Notes under the pieces: generated by a model
The model's database searches: none
What the model was told of the DNA's origin: nothing
The model's input: the letters and a program-made list of their open reading frames with translations, nothing else
Source of the DNA: Bartonella sp. MM73XJBT.G
Lineage (GTDB): Bacteria; Pseudomonadota; Alphaproteobacteria; Rhizobiales; Rhizobiaceae
Direction: 5' to 3'
Length of the DNA: 64,000 bases
Assembly (NCBI RefSeq): GCF_028618435.1
Contig: NZ_JAQISW010000004.1
Coordinates: 1 to 64,000 of the forward strand
In this document: positions 27,469 through 38,025 of the stretch, piece by piece
How positions within the stretch are numbered: the stretch's first letter is position 1
Layout: each line of letters begins with the position of its first letter
Made by a program: the position numbers and the translations under genes

Positions 27469-28854
27469 ATGGTTGGTCCTATTCTTGTTGCGAGTGAAGA
27501 TTATGGAAGACGTATAGAGCTTTCTGCTATGCTCCGAGGTTTTGGTTACCGTGTCATCGAAGCAGAAAATGGCCTCCGTACAATTGATCTTTTACACAGA
27601 CGTAAAAACATTGTGCTTGCACTCCTTGATGTCGTTATGAGTGATTTGAGTGTAAGCGATTTGATTAAAATGATTAGAGTTGCTGGTGTTTCTGTTCCTA
27701 TTGTTGTGATAGCACAACAAGAGAATCAGGATTTACTTCAGAAAGCCTTAACAGCTGGGGCTATTGATTATTGGATTCATCCAGTAACATTATTACGTGT
27801 AAGAGTTACCTTGGATCTTCTTGCCCTTATTTCTGCTTTAGAGCATGAGGTTCGAGATATTCGGCGAAAGAAAGAGAATCATTTATGTTTTTCGGATCTT
27901 TGCATAAAAAGTAAAGCGATGCAGATTGTTTTAGAGCAGTCCAGAACAGCAGCAACGACTTCACAGAATCTTTTGATAGAGGGTGAAGTTGGAACAGGTC
28001 GTGAGACTTTAGCTCGGATTATTCATCATGAAGGTTTATTCTCAAAGGGCGTTTTTATTCGCTTTCAATGTTCAGCGATTGTTGATCCAGAAGAAGAAAA
28101 TCAGCATTGGTTTAAAGAATTCCTCCCACTCATTTCTTCGCTTGAAAATGGGACACTTTGCCTTTGTGATATTGATCGGCTTGAACCCATACAGCAAAAA
28201 CGGTTTGCTCATTATCTTAAAGAAAGGGAAAGGGATACAAAAGGAGAACTTTTTCCTTTTCGGATCATTGCTATTTCAACATCACGTTTAAAGGATTTGG
28301 TTAAAGAGAACTTTTTTTTGCATAGTTTGTTTGAACAATTTTCTCATCTATCAATTAGCGTTCCCGCTTTACGAGAATTAAGGGATGACTTTCCAGAGAT
28401 CACACAACGCTTGATCGATCGCATCATAACAGAAACAGGACGATCACATGTCCATGGTTTAGCAGGATCAGCTCTTTCCTTGCTTATGCAGTATGATTGG
28501 CCTGGCAATAGAAATGAACTTGAAAATTTTCTATTTCGTGCGATTTTACTCAGTGAAGGACCGTTATTAACTGTTCGAGATTTTCCCCAATTAATGGGAA
28601 GTTCATTAATGAATGTTCCAAATATCATTGAGGGTAATATGCAAGAAGATAATGAGCAAGATTCGATACAATTTTTGAATACTGATGGGCATGTGCGTAC
28701 TTTTGCAGAGATGGAACATGATATTATTGAGAAAGCGGTTAAACATTATAAAGGGCATATGAGTGAAATTGCACGCCGCCTTCATATTGGTCGCTCTACA
28801 CTTTATAGAAAAATGGACGAATTGAGAGCCATAAGAAATCAAGATCAAAAGTAA
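27469..28854 (+). CDS. NtrC-family response regulator with degenerate receiver and AAA+ domains
   Basis: 461 residues in NtrC order: receiver (1-120), AAA+ (about 140-375), Fis-type helix-turn-helix (about 420-455, HMSEIARRLHIGRSTLYRK). The receiver keeps the phospho-acceptor Asp54 (ALLDVVM) and acidic pair E10/D11, but the conserved Lys of the KP motif is His104 (YWIHPV). In the AAA+ domain the Walker A reads GEVGTGRE (Arg178 for Lys), the Walker B region reads NGTLCLCDI (Cys for Asp), and the GAFTGA loop that touches sigma-54 is absent (only about 20 residues join the preceding block to Walker B). It therefore probably acts as a DNA-binding regulator without sigma-54 activation. AAGGAG lies 12 bases before ATG 27469. 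No histidine kinase gene is adjacent. Confidence 0.88.
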   Translation: MVGPILVASEDYGRRIELSAMLRGFGYRVIEAENGLRTIDLLHRRKNIVLALLDVVMSDLSVSDLIKMIRVAGVSVPIVVIAQQENQDLLQKALTAGAIDYWIHPVTLLRVRVTLDLLALISALEHEVRDIRRKKENHLCFSDLCIKSKAMQIVLEQSRTAATTSQNLLIEGEVGTGRETLARIIHHEGLFSKGVFIRFQCSAIVDPEEENQHWFKEFLPLISSLENGTLCLCDIDRLEPIQQKRFAHYLKERERDTKGELFPFRIIAISTSRLKDLVKENFFLHSLFEQFSHLSISVPALRELRDDFPEITQRLIDRIITETGRSHVHGLAGSALSLLMQYDWPGNRNELENFLFRAILLSEGPLLTVRDFPQLMGSSLMNVPNIIEGNMQEDNEQDSIQFLNTDGHVRTFAEMEHDIIEKAVKHYKGHMSEIARRLHIGRSTLYRKMDELRAIRNQDQK

Positions 28855-29199
28855 AATTCATAATAAATCATCTTTTGATGATAAGCATGATTTTCAAAAA
28901 AAATAGAAGTGCTTTTGATAAAATTAGTGGGGGGCATTTAAAAGAAAACAATCATTTATTATAAATTTTATTGGACTATTTTATTGTTTGTTTCATTTTA
29001 TACATTTATTAAAGCTGAGAAATATTTTTTTAAGCTTTTAAATATTGTAGCTAAAATTTTTACGTCATGGATATTAAATTTATACTCTTTTAAGCAAGAA
29101 GTGGCATTTTATCTGCTACACGGTTAAAATAAAATGATTAAGTATTGTAGTTCGTATCACGGGTGATGCGATAGCTTAAAAATAGAAAGTTTATCTTCT
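28855..29199. other. 345-bp spacer, nothing recognised
   Basis: AT-rich sequence with one G-run (TTAGTGGGGGGCATT, about 28926). No ORF with a ribosome-binding site and no clear hairpin was seen. It should contain the promoter of the phospholipase D-family gene. Confidence 0.4.
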
Positions 29200-30771
29200 T
29201 TGACTCTTTTACAGATTGTTATTGGTTTTATTCTCTTTTTTTTTATTGCATCTATGTTGACAATTTACACCTATGGGCGTTTTGTAAAAAGTGCTAGGGG
29301 AGAGTCTTCTTATGCGTTGCCTATTCAGAAGGATGAAACCAAGCTTGATCGTATCGTTAGTCAATTGGCTGAGGAAGAAAATGGTCTGGGGGTTAATAAA
29401 GATGCCCTTTCCCTCATCATCAGTAATTTGGATGCGTTTTGTGTTCGTTCAATGGGTGCGGCAGAAGCGGGGCGTAGCCTTGATCTGATGTATTATATTT
29501 GGGACGATGATTTAACGGGGCGTTTATTATTAAGTGAAATAGTTGAGGCTGCTGATCGGGGCGTTCGGGTGCGACTGCTGTTGGATGATATTAACGCTCA
29601 GGCACGTGACCCAGCTTATATTGCACTGGATAAACATCCTCATATTGAGGTGAGAGTGTTTAATCCAGGGCGATCGCGTAAAGGTGGTTTCCGCCGCGGT
29701 TTAGAGATTATATTACGGGCAATTACTGTAACACGTAGAATGCATAATAAAGCTTTTATTGTTGATGGCAGGGTTGCTTTTGTAGGAGGACGTAATCTTG
29801 CAGATTCTTATTTTGATGCTGCTGAAGAATCTCATTTTCGAGATTTAGATTTGATGTTAATCGGTCCCTCCGTTAAAAAGGTAGAAAGTATTTTTGATGA
29901 TTTTTGGAATAGTGCTGTTGTTTTGCCAATTCATACTTTGGTTATTCCTAAAGGCGCAAGCGATCTTAGCTATTGGAAGGATAAATTACGAAAGTTTCGG
30001 GATTCTAAGGTTGCAAAAGTTTATTTAGATTATGTCAAAGAGCACATTAACTTTGATTGTTTTATCCAGACAGGAAAGCGGTTATTTTTAGCTGATAAAG
30101 TTGTTGTTCTTTCTGACCCTCCAGAAAAAGCATTACGTAAAAAAGCGAGCAATTGGCTTATGAAGGCCCTTTCAAAGGTTATTGGAAATGCCCAAAATAC
30201 GGTTCAGATTACTTCACCTTATTTTGTTCCTGGTAAAGTTGGAACGCAGAATTTTAGTAATTTGGTTTCAAAAGGTGTTGATGTCAAAATTCTCACAAAT
30301 TCTTTGTCCGCGACCGATGTAGCATTAGTACATAGTGGTTATGTACCGTATCGTAAGGCTTTGTTAAAAAGTGGTGTTAAGCTTTATGAATTAAAAGCAG
30401 AAGGCAATCCCCATGGGTTACGATTGTTTCGATCGAGTAAGGCAAGTTTACATGCCAAAGCTTTTTTAGTTGATCGTAAAACAGCTTTTATTGGATCTTT
30501 AAACTTTGATCCCAGATCAGCAGCGCTCAATACAGAAATGGGCATTCTTTTTGAATGTGCTCCCATTACAGCAAGACTAGATTTGTTGTTTTGTGAAGAA
30601 ACGACGGGCGAAATGAGCTATCATCTTCGTCTTGGTAAGGATAATCGTATTTATTGGGATTTTATTGAAAATGAAAAAAAATATAGCATTGATTATGAGC
30701 CAGAAAGCAATTTTTGGCGTCGCGCATTTGCAAAAATAATAAGTTGGTTACCGATTGAATCACAATTGTAA
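29200..30771 (+). CDS. Phospholipase D-family protein (cardiolipin synthase ClsC/YmdC-like)
   Basis: A 523-residue protein with an N-terminal membrane anchor (LLQIVIGFILFFFIASMLTI) and two complete HKD motifs: HNKAFIVDGRVAFVGGRN and HAKAFLVDRKTAFIGSLNFD. This two-HKD layout with the first-domain LMYYIWDDDLTG and RVRLLLDD segments is that of the YmdC/ClsC branch, whose E. coli member makes cardiolipin from phosphatidylethanolamine and phosphatidylglycerol. Phospholipase activity is the alternative. No ATG or GTG precedes the membrane segment in frame; TTG 29200 is the only sensible start, as ATG 29254 would cut the anchor. It stands alone between two non-coding stretches. Confidence 0.85.
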   Translation: MTLLQIVIGFILFFFIASMLTIYTYGRFVKSARGESSYALPIQKDETKLDRIVSQLAEEENGLGVNKDALSLIISNLDAFCVRSMGAAEAGRSLDLMYYIWDDDLTGRLLLSEIVEAADRGVRVRLLLDDINAQARDPAYIALDKHPHIEVRVFNPGRSRKGGFRRGLEIILRAITVTRRMHNKAFIVDGRVAFVGGRNLADSYFDAAEESHFRDLDLMLIGPSVKKVESIFDDFWNSAVVLPIHTLVIPKGASDLSYWKDKLRKFRDSKVAKVYLDYVKEHINFDCFIQTGKRLFLADKVVVLSDPPEKALRKKASNWLMKALSKVIGNAQNTVQITSPYFVPGKVGTQNFSNLVSKGVDVKILTNSLSATDVALVHSGYVPYRKALLKSGVKLYELKAEGNPHGLRLFRSSKASLHAKAFLVDRKTAFIGSLNFDPRSAALNTEMGILFECAPITARLDLLFCEETTGEMSYHLRLGKDNRIYWDFIENEKKYSIDYEPESNFWRRAFAKIISWLPIESQL

Positions 30772-30880
30772 TTTTTTATAAACCACACTAAAAAAAATAT
30801 TTATTTTTCTTTTCATTTTGTTTGTAGCATGGCATAATTTTTTGCCAATCTACCCTATGAGAACCGCAGTTGTATTTTAA

Positions 30881-32431
<1,551 letters not shown>

Positions 32432-32540
32432 AGGAATAAGAGCCTAACGTCGTATTGCATAGATGTAAAATCTTCCGAGATCAAGGAAGAGAGAAGGTTC
32501 TTTTTTCTGGTTTTTATTTGGTGTAATAATCCAGAAAAGG

Positions 32541-32571
32541 AAAGAATTAGAGACTAAAACTCCAATTCTTT
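32541..32571. terminator. Bidirectional terminator hairpin after guaB
   Basis: AAAGAATTAGAG (32541-32552) pairs with CTCCAATTCTTT (32560-32571), one mismatch, 7-base loop. The minus-strand flank is T-rich (CTTTCCTTTTC), so it probably serves the small minus-strand gene as well as guaB. Confidence 0.55.
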
Positions 32572-32610
32572 CTGTTAAGACTATGTGAAGTAAATTATAT
32601 AAAGTTAGAA

Positions 32611-32757
32611 TTAACTTTTTGTTGTTTTGCGTCCCATCTTTGACGTACGTTGGCGAGTGTTTGCCTGATCACTTGGGACGGATTTCTTTCCATTGTTTGA
32701 GGGCATTGTATTGTGGCGACTTTTAGATGAAGTTGTTTTTCCATTATTATAAGTCAT
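32611..32757 (-). CDS. Small basic protein of 48 residues, unknown
   Basis: A short frame, ATG at 32757 and TAA at 32611, encodes MTYNNGKTTSSKSRHNTMPS continuing to SNNGKKSVPSDQANTRQRTS and ending KMGRKTTKS. It is preceded on its strand by AAGGAG with exactly 6 bases before the ATG, one of the best ribosome-binding sites in the window, and ends close to a bidirectional hairpin. A CTGGCA/TGCCAG inverted repeat lies just upstream. The product is rich in Lys, Arg, Ser, Thr and Asn, has no hydrophobic segment or Cys, and is predicted to be disordered and nucleic-acid-friendly. I do not recognise a family. Codon use and GC content are higher than in the surrounding spacer, which supports coding. 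Confidence 0.6.
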   Translation of the reverse strand: MTYNNGKTTSSKSRHNTMPSNNGKKSVPSDQANTRQRTSKMGRKTTKS

Positions 32758-32778
32758 TATTTTCTCCTTTTAAATTAT

Positions 32779-32792
32779 CTGGCAGTTGCCAG
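32779..32792 (-). promoter_or_regulatory. Operator-like inverted repeat upstream of the 48-residue gene
   Basis: CTGGCA-GT-TGCCAG lies 22-35 bases upstream of the ATG on the minus strand, in the place expected for a promoter-proximal operator. The match is short and could be chance. Confidence 0.3.
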
Positions 32793-33140
32793 TATAGTGA
32801 AAACGGTCATACCAAATAGTGGTTCCAAGCATTTTTTAAAAAGTTAATTTTTTGTTGAGAGTAAGATAAACTTATATCATTTTGTGAGAAGATTTTTTCA
32901 GAAGGATTATATTTTAAGATGGAAGATATCGGATTTTTTCAGTTGTTTAGATAAGTCGAGAAAATTTCATTTTACGCAATAACAAGGAGTTTGTTTTTTT
33001 CATAATGTATGGGTGGAAAGAAGTTCTTTATGGATGGCAATGTATTTTTTTAGCGTAAGAGGATTTTATGTATTTTAGAAGGATAAAAAGCCAATGAGCA
33101 GAAATGGCTTAGAATTTCATTATTTTAATGGGAGAAATGA
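32793..33140. other. 350-bp spacer upstream of rsmB, nothing recognised
   Basis: AT-rich DNA that should hold the divergent promoters of the 48-residue gene and rsmB. I found no ORF with a convincing ribosome-binding site and no strong hairpin. Confidence 0.4.
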
Positions 33141-34427
33141 ATGCGATTAGGTGGGCGTTTGCAAGCAGCAATAGATGTTCTTAAAGAGATAGAAATGAGG
33201 CATCGTCCCGTAGGAGAAGCTTTAAAGGATTGGGGGCTTTCTCATCGCTTTGCTGGAGCAGGTGATCGTGCCGCCATTGGTACAATCGTTTATGATGTTT
33301 TAAGACGACGATATTCTTTACAATGGCGTATGGAGAGTGATGAGATTCGGGATATTGTTTTTGCTACCTTATTAGATACGGGAAAAATGACGCTGGAGCA
33401 AATTGATAGTACGTTAGAAGGAGATCGGTTTGCACCGCAGTTATTAGGGGATAAACAGCGCAAATCTTGGCAAAGGCGGCAATTAATGGATGCACCAGAC
33501 TATATTCGTGGTGATATTCCTCAATGGTGCCAAGCCCATCTTTATCCTTTATTTGGTGATAACTGGATCGTGGAAGCTGCTGCGCTAGCAACGCGTCCTC
33601 CTTTAGATCTACGGGTAAATAGCCTAAAGGCAACGCCAGAAAAGGTGCTGAAAGAGCTATCAAAAACTAAAATTCAATCTTTGCCATGGTTTCGGCAAGC
33701 CTTAAGAATTACTCCGATTGAAAAATTTGATCGCCATCCCAATGTTCAAGTGGAACCAGCTTTTCAAAAAGGGCACTTTGAAATACAGGATTTAGGATCT
33801 CAAATTGTTGCCCATCTTGTGGAATCGCAAGAAAGCATGCAGGTATTAGATTATTGCGCCGGTGCTGGTGGCAAAACATTAGCTTTAGCTTCTGATATGA
33901 ACAATCGTGGGCAAATTTATGCTTATGATTCTGATAAAGCACGCCTAGCGCCTATTTTTGATCGTCTTCGACGCGCTGGTATTCGTAATGTACAAACACG
34001 GGTACAAAAAGAAGAATTGAAGTCTTTAATAGGCCAGATGGATAGAGTTTTGTTAGATGCACCCTGTAGTGGGACAGGAACATGGCGCCGTCGTCCAGAT
34101 GCGAAATGGCGTTTAACATTAGAGCAGGTAAAACAACGCCAAACAGAACAGAGGGCGATTTTGAATGAGGCGATAGATTATCTTAAGCCAAATGGGCGCT
34201 TAGTCTACATTACCTGTTCTCTTTTTGCAGATGAAAATGAGGAACAAATTTCCCATTTTCTTCAACATCATTCTCATTTTTCTCCAATAGATATGCAGAT
34301 ACTTTGGCAGACACATTTTAGCTCTCCGCCTGTACAACCAGTCTTTTCCAATTATGGACTGACGTTATCGCCTGCAAAAACACAGACAGATGGGTTCTTT
34401 TTATCTATCTTACAAAAAAAACATTGA
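33141..34427 (+). CDS. rsmB: RsmB/NOP-family rRNA (cytosine-C5)-methyltransferase
   Basis: SAM-dependent m5C methyltransferase; the E. coli relative RsmB modifies C967 of 16S rRNA. The SAM site LDYCAGAGGKTLALASDM, the catalytic DAPCSGTGTWRRRPDAKWRL block, and the second Cys motif YITCSLFADENEEQ are intact. The N-terminal ~130 residues are helical and only partly like the NusB-type domain of E. coli RsmB, so the exact target (C967 or another site) is not certain. At 428 residues it has the usual alphaproteobacterial length. GGGAGAA precedes ATG 33141. Confidence 0.88.
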   Translation: MRLGGRLQAAIDVLKEIEMRHRPVGEALKDWGLSHRFAGAGDRAAIGTIVYDVLRRRYSLQWRMESDEIRDIVFATLLDTGKMTLEQIDSTLEGDRFAPQLLGDKQRKSWQRRQLMDAPDYIRGDIPQWCQAHLYPLFGDNWIVEAAALATRPPLDLRVNSLKATPEKVLKELSKTKIQSLPWFRQALRITPIEKFDRHPNVQVEPAFQKGHFEIQDLGSQIVAHLVESQESMQVLDYCAGAGGKTLALASDMNNRGQIYAYDSDKARLAPIFDRLRRAGIRNVQTRVQKEELKSLIGQMDRVLLDAPCSGTGTWRRRPDAKWRLTLEQVKQRQTEQRAILNEAIDYLKPNGRLVYITCSLFADENEEQISHFLQHHSHFSPIDMQILWQTHFSSPPVQPVFSNYGLTLSPAKTQTDGFFLSILQKKH

Positions 34428-34559
34428 TCCATATTTTTTCATTTTTTATCATAAATTTTACGAGAATAATCTTTTTCTTAAGAAAACAGGCTTGTGCAAA
34501 GAGAAAGATTAAATCATAACTCTCATGAGTTCTCTTTTACAATTGTTGATTGGTTTTTT

Positions 34560-36116
34560 ATGAGCATATCACATCCAGACACTGTTCTTATTATTGACTT
34601 TGGTTCACAAGTTACACAACTTATTGCGCGACGGATCCGAGCAATGGGGGTATATTGTGAAATTGTTCCTTTTCAATTGGCTTTAGAAGCTGTGCGTCGC
34701 ATAAATCCTCAAGCTATTATTTTATCAGGCAGTCCTTATTCCGTTATTGATGAAGGATCCCCGCGTGCCCCAATAGAAATTTTTGAGTCTGGTATTCCGA
34801 TTCTTGGTATTTGTTATGGGGAGCAAGTTATGTGTGTTCAGCTTGGAGGAAAGGTTGAAGCTGGTCATGAGCGTGAATTTGGTCGTGCTTTTTTGGAAAT
34901 CCAAGAGGAGAGTGCCCTTTTTGATGGAGTGTGGGAAAAGGGTTCTCGTTATCAAGTATGGATGAGTCACGGTGATCGTGTGGCAGCTTTACCAGAAGGT
35001 TTTCGTATCATAGGAACTTCAAAAGGAGCTCCTTATGCGGCTATTGCTGATGAGAAAAGACATTTTTATGCGGTACAGTTTCATCCTGAAGTGATCCATA
35101 CTCCGGACGGTACAAAACTTTTGCAAAATTTTATTCATAAGATTTCTGCAATTAAAGGCAATTGGTCAATCGCTTCTTATCGTGAGCAGGCTGTTGCGGC
35201 AATACGACAAAAAGTCGGGAAAAGTCGTGTGATTTGTGGTCTTTCAGGGGGAGTAGATTCTTCTGTTGTAGCGGCGCTTCTTCATGAAGCCATAGGAGAT
35301 CAATTGACATGTATTTTTGTTGACCATGGATTAATGCGTAAGAATGAGGCGCAGGAAGTTCTTACATTATTTGGCGATCACTATAACATAGAGCTTATTC
35401 ACGTTGATGCTGCCGATATATTTCTTAATGCTTTAGAAGGTGAGATAGATCCAGAAAAAAAGCGCAAGACGATAGGGCGCCTTTTTATTGAAGTTTTTGA
35501 AGAAGAAACTAAAAAAATAGGAGGTGCAGAGTTTTTAGCACAAGGAACACTTTATCCAGATGTTATTGAGAGTGTTTCTGCTATTGGTGAATCGGTCACC
35601 ATTAAAAGCCATCATAATGTGGGGGGGTTACCAGAACAGATGAATATGAAACTTGTAGAACCGTTGCGTGAGCTCTTTAAAGATGAGGTTCGCTTGCTAG
35701 GACGAGAGTTAGGGTTGCCTGAGCAGTTTATTGGTCGCCATCCTTTTCCAGGACCCGGTCTTGCAATTCGCTGTCCAGGGGCTGTGACCCGTGAAAAATT
35801 AGAAATTTTACGTGAAGCAGATGCTATCTATCTTGAGGAAATTCGTAAAGCCGGTCTTTATGATGAAATTTGGCAAGCTTTTGCTGTTCTTCTTCCTGTC
35901 CAGACTGTCGGAGTGATGGGAGATGGTCGCACATATGAATTTGTTTGCGCGCTTCGCGCTGTCACATCTGTCGATGGAATGACCGCTGATTTTTATCCCT
36001 ATGATATGGCATTTTTAAGTAAGACAGCATCACGCATTATTAACGAAGTTAGAGGGATTAATCGTGTTGTTTATGATGTAACCTCAAAGCCTCCTGGGAC
36101 CATTGAATGGGAATAA
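34560..36116 (+). CDS. guaA: GMP synthase (glutamine-hydrolysing)
   Basis: Converts XMP to GMP with glutamine and ATP. The N-terminal class I glutamine amidotransferase has the catalytic Cys in GICYGEQVM and the His/Glu in VQFHPEV; the ATP pyrophosphatase domain has [10 protein letters not shown]; the C-terminal dimerisation domain ends [20 protein letters not shown] 34560 ([15 protein letters not shown]) gives 518 residues, the usual size. The frame is open to GTG 34494 but the added residues are not conserved, and neither start has a strong ribosome-binding site. It completes guanine nucleotide synthesis with guaB. Confidence 0.96.
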   Translation: MSISHPDTVLIIDFGSQVTQLIARRIRAMGVYCEIVPFQLALEAVRRINPQAIILSGSPYSVIDEGSPRAPIEIFESGIPILGICYGEQVMCVQLGGKVEAGHEREFGRAFLEIQEESALFDGVWEKGSRYQVWMSHGDRVAALPEGFRIIGTSKGAPYAAIADEKRHFYAVQFHPEVIHTPDGTKLLQNFIHKISAIKGNWSIASYREQAVAAIRQKVGKSRVICGLSGGVDSSVVAALLHEAIGDQLTCIFVDHGLMRKNEAQEVLTLFGDHYNIELIHVDAADIFLNALEGEIDPEKKRKTIGRLFIEVFEEETKKIGGAEFLAQGTLYPDVIESVSAIGESVTIKSHHNVGGLPEQMNMKLVEPLRELFKDEVRLLGRELGLPEQFIGRHPFPGPGLAIRCPGAVTREKLEILREADAIYLEEIRKAGLYDEIWQAFAVLLPVQTVGVMGDGRTYEFVCALRAVTSVDGMTADFYPYDMAFLSKTASRIINEVRGINRVVYDVTSKPPGTIEWE

Positions 36117-36312
36117 TTGAAATGAGGGATAAGCTTTTTAAGAATAAGATATGATTGAGGGTTTGATATTTAAAAAAATATAGAAAAAATCTTAAAAAAT
36201 AATTGTGCTCGTTCATAGGAATAAGCCTTTTGAAAATCTATACGCTAATATCATTGAGAGCCAATGTCATTTAAACTATTGTCCTTTGAAATTGAGAAGT
36301 GTGAAATTTTGT

Positions 36313-37035
36313 ATGTCTGAGAAAAAAATTGTTGCACACCGTGGTGGAGCGCATCTTTATCCTGAAAATACCTTTTCAGCATTTAGTAATGCTATAGCGT
36401 TAGGAGTGGATGAGATTGAATGTGATGTTCATTTGCTGAAAAGTGGTGAAGTAGTTGTTTTTCACGATTTCCGTTTAGATCAATTGGTTGGCAAAAAAGG
36501 ATATATTCACGATATTGATAATGAAACACGCAAACAACTCTGCGTGAAAGGAAGCCAAGAAGCACCTCCTTTGCTAGAAGAGGTACTTGATCTTTTAGCA
36601 CCAACCAATGTTGGTTTGCATCTTGAAATCAAAACATGTGGTGAAGTGGAACGTGAAACAATCTTATCTCAAAAAGCGCTTGCACTCATAAGAAGTCGAA
36701 ATTTATCAGAACGGGTTTCTGCCATTAGTTTTGATCCTTTGATCCTTCGTCCTTTTATTGAAGCAGGAATATCATCTGGCCCATGTGTTGATCATTTTGA
36801 AGGTGATATGTATCGTCATTTTTCTGAATGGAAACAATTGGGTTATTCTGATTTAAGTTTAGATGGTTCCATTGTCTCACAGGATTTTATTGAAGCGGCT
36901 CTTGAAGCTGGTTTTACTGTAGGGGTATGGACGATCAACGGAAAAGCGCGTTTATCACATTGGCTTAATATGCCAGTACATTATATTACGACAGATCAAC
37001 CTGATCTTGCATTGCAATTGCGTGCACAAAGGTAA
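36313..37035 (+). CDS. ugpQ: Glycerophosphodiester phosphodiesterase
   Basis: Cytosolic GDPD-family enzyme that releases glycerol-3-phosphate from glycerophosphodiesters. Key residues are in VAHRGGAHLYPENTFSAF (His-Arg ... Glu-Asn), DEIECDVHLLKSGEVVVFHD (metal ligands Glu and Asp, catalytic His) and HLEIKT. The start MSEKKIVAHRGG at 36313 gives 240 residues; 36 upstream residues in frame are not conserved. No signal peptide is present, as in E. coli UgpQ. The ugpBAEC transporter follows after a 1-kb spacer, so the product probably feeds on imported glycerophosphodiesters. Confidence 0.93.
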   Translation: MSEKKIVAHRGGAHLYPENTFSAFSNAIALGVDEIECDVHLLKSGEVVVFHDFRLDQLVGKKGYIHDIDNETRKQLCVKGSQEAPPLLEEVLDLLAPTNVGLHLEIKTCGEVERETILSQKALALIRSRNLSERVSAISFDPLILRPFIEAGISSGPCVDHFEGDMYRHFSEWKQLGYSDLSLDGSIVSQDFIEAALEAGFTVGVWTINGKARLSHWLNMPVHYITTDQPDLALQLRAQR

Positions 37036-37214
37036 AAAATATATTTCTATAAAGTCCCTGTATTTTCATAAAGCCATTGTAATGGAAGAAAGCAGGAAGT
37101 ATTTTCTTTTGCAAAATGATAAAACATTGATTTTTAATGATAGTTAAACACCTTTTATATTAAGTGAGAGCGTTTAATATCAAGAGATTTTCTTACTTAA
37201 AATTTTTTTTATAA

Positions 37215-37297
37215 TGAATCAACTAAAATCATTTGCTTGCATATTACTTGCATATTACAAGTGGGGTTGGTGGGGTGATAAAAAGCTGTTGAGAAAA
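37215..37297. repeat. Intergenic repeat copy A (pair of 42889-42959)
   Basis: The right part, starting AAGTGGGGTTGG and including GATAAAAAGCTGTTGAGAAA, matches copy B without gaps over 38 bases with about 9 differences, mostly transitions. The left part shares TGAATC and AAAATCA-x-TTGCTT. An 11-bp tandem duplication is inserted in this copy only. Confidence 0.55.
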
Positions 37298-37558
37298 AAT
37301 ACTTTTAAAACTCTCTTAAAAAAGCCTTATTGAAGTATTAGAATCATCATATAATGACGCCCTTTTGCACTTTTATAAAATGTAAAAATGACGACATACA
37401 AAAATTCTTATATACTTTAGCAAAGAGGCTTTATGACTTATTTTGTATAGGAGCTATCATAAAATGTAGATGTATGAAAAGGTTTTTTTACAGCATGAAA
37501 ATCGGTCATACAATATCGTTTTATTTTGCATGAGGGATATGATTCCATTACAGGGAAG

Positions 37559-37576
37559 GAAACGCTTAAGCGTTTC
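37559..37576. promoter_or_regulatory. 18-bp perfect palindrome, possible operator
   Basis: GAAACGCTTAAGCGTTTC is fully self-complementary, 450 bases upstream of ugpB. Its half-site AAACGC resembles operators of LacI/GntR-type regulators, but the central spacing is not the standard LacI one. No regulator gene is adjacent. Confidence 0.4.
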
Positions 37577-37949
37577 AAAATAATTTTCTTCATTTTAAAA
37601 GGATTTCTATTTGTCTCTTCGTGAAATTCAATCGTAACATCATTTTAAGGTTATAAGCCGAAAATTATAAGACAAATAATAAAAGAATAAACAATTATTT
37701 TTTTAAAAAAGAAAATCCAGATATTATAGATATTCCAAAAGTCATTAAATAACATTTACGATCTATGCCTTTTTACCTATTTACTTACTTATTTAAGTCA
37801 TAAATTATCTCACTTTTTTAGCTCCTTATAAACGCGTATTTCGTTCATACATAAGAAGGCTTATAAAAGAAAAAGAATAAATCTAAACAAATTCATTTGA
37901 CCTTTTGGTGGTTCCTGTTTAAATGAAAAGACATATTTCTGAAATAAAA

Positions 37950-37967
37950 CTGTCATAACATATTCAT
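37950..37967 (+). promoter_or_regulatory. Candidate Pho box of ugpB
   Basis: CTGTCAT at 37950 matches the PhoB half-site exactly, and 11 bases later TATTCAT matches 4 of 7. A TAATACTAT sequence, a plausible -10 element, begins 4 bases after the second half-site (37971). E. coli ugp is a Pho-regulon operon, so the site fits; a phoB gene is not in the window. Confidence 0.5.
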
Positions 37968-38025
37968 GTGTAATACTATAAATCCAGGGGTAGTTTGTAT
38001 TTCATCACTTCAGAAAGGGTGAACC

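Larger units (their letters stand above)
37036..38025. other. 1-kb spacer between ugpQ and ugpB with regulatory candidates
   Basis: No gene is supported. It contains one copy of a diverged repeat (37215-37297) including an 11-bp tandem duplication (TTGCATATTAC at 37237 and 37248), an 18-bp perfect palindrome (37559-37576) and a Pho-box-like site (37950-37967), each listed separately. Confidence 0.5.
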
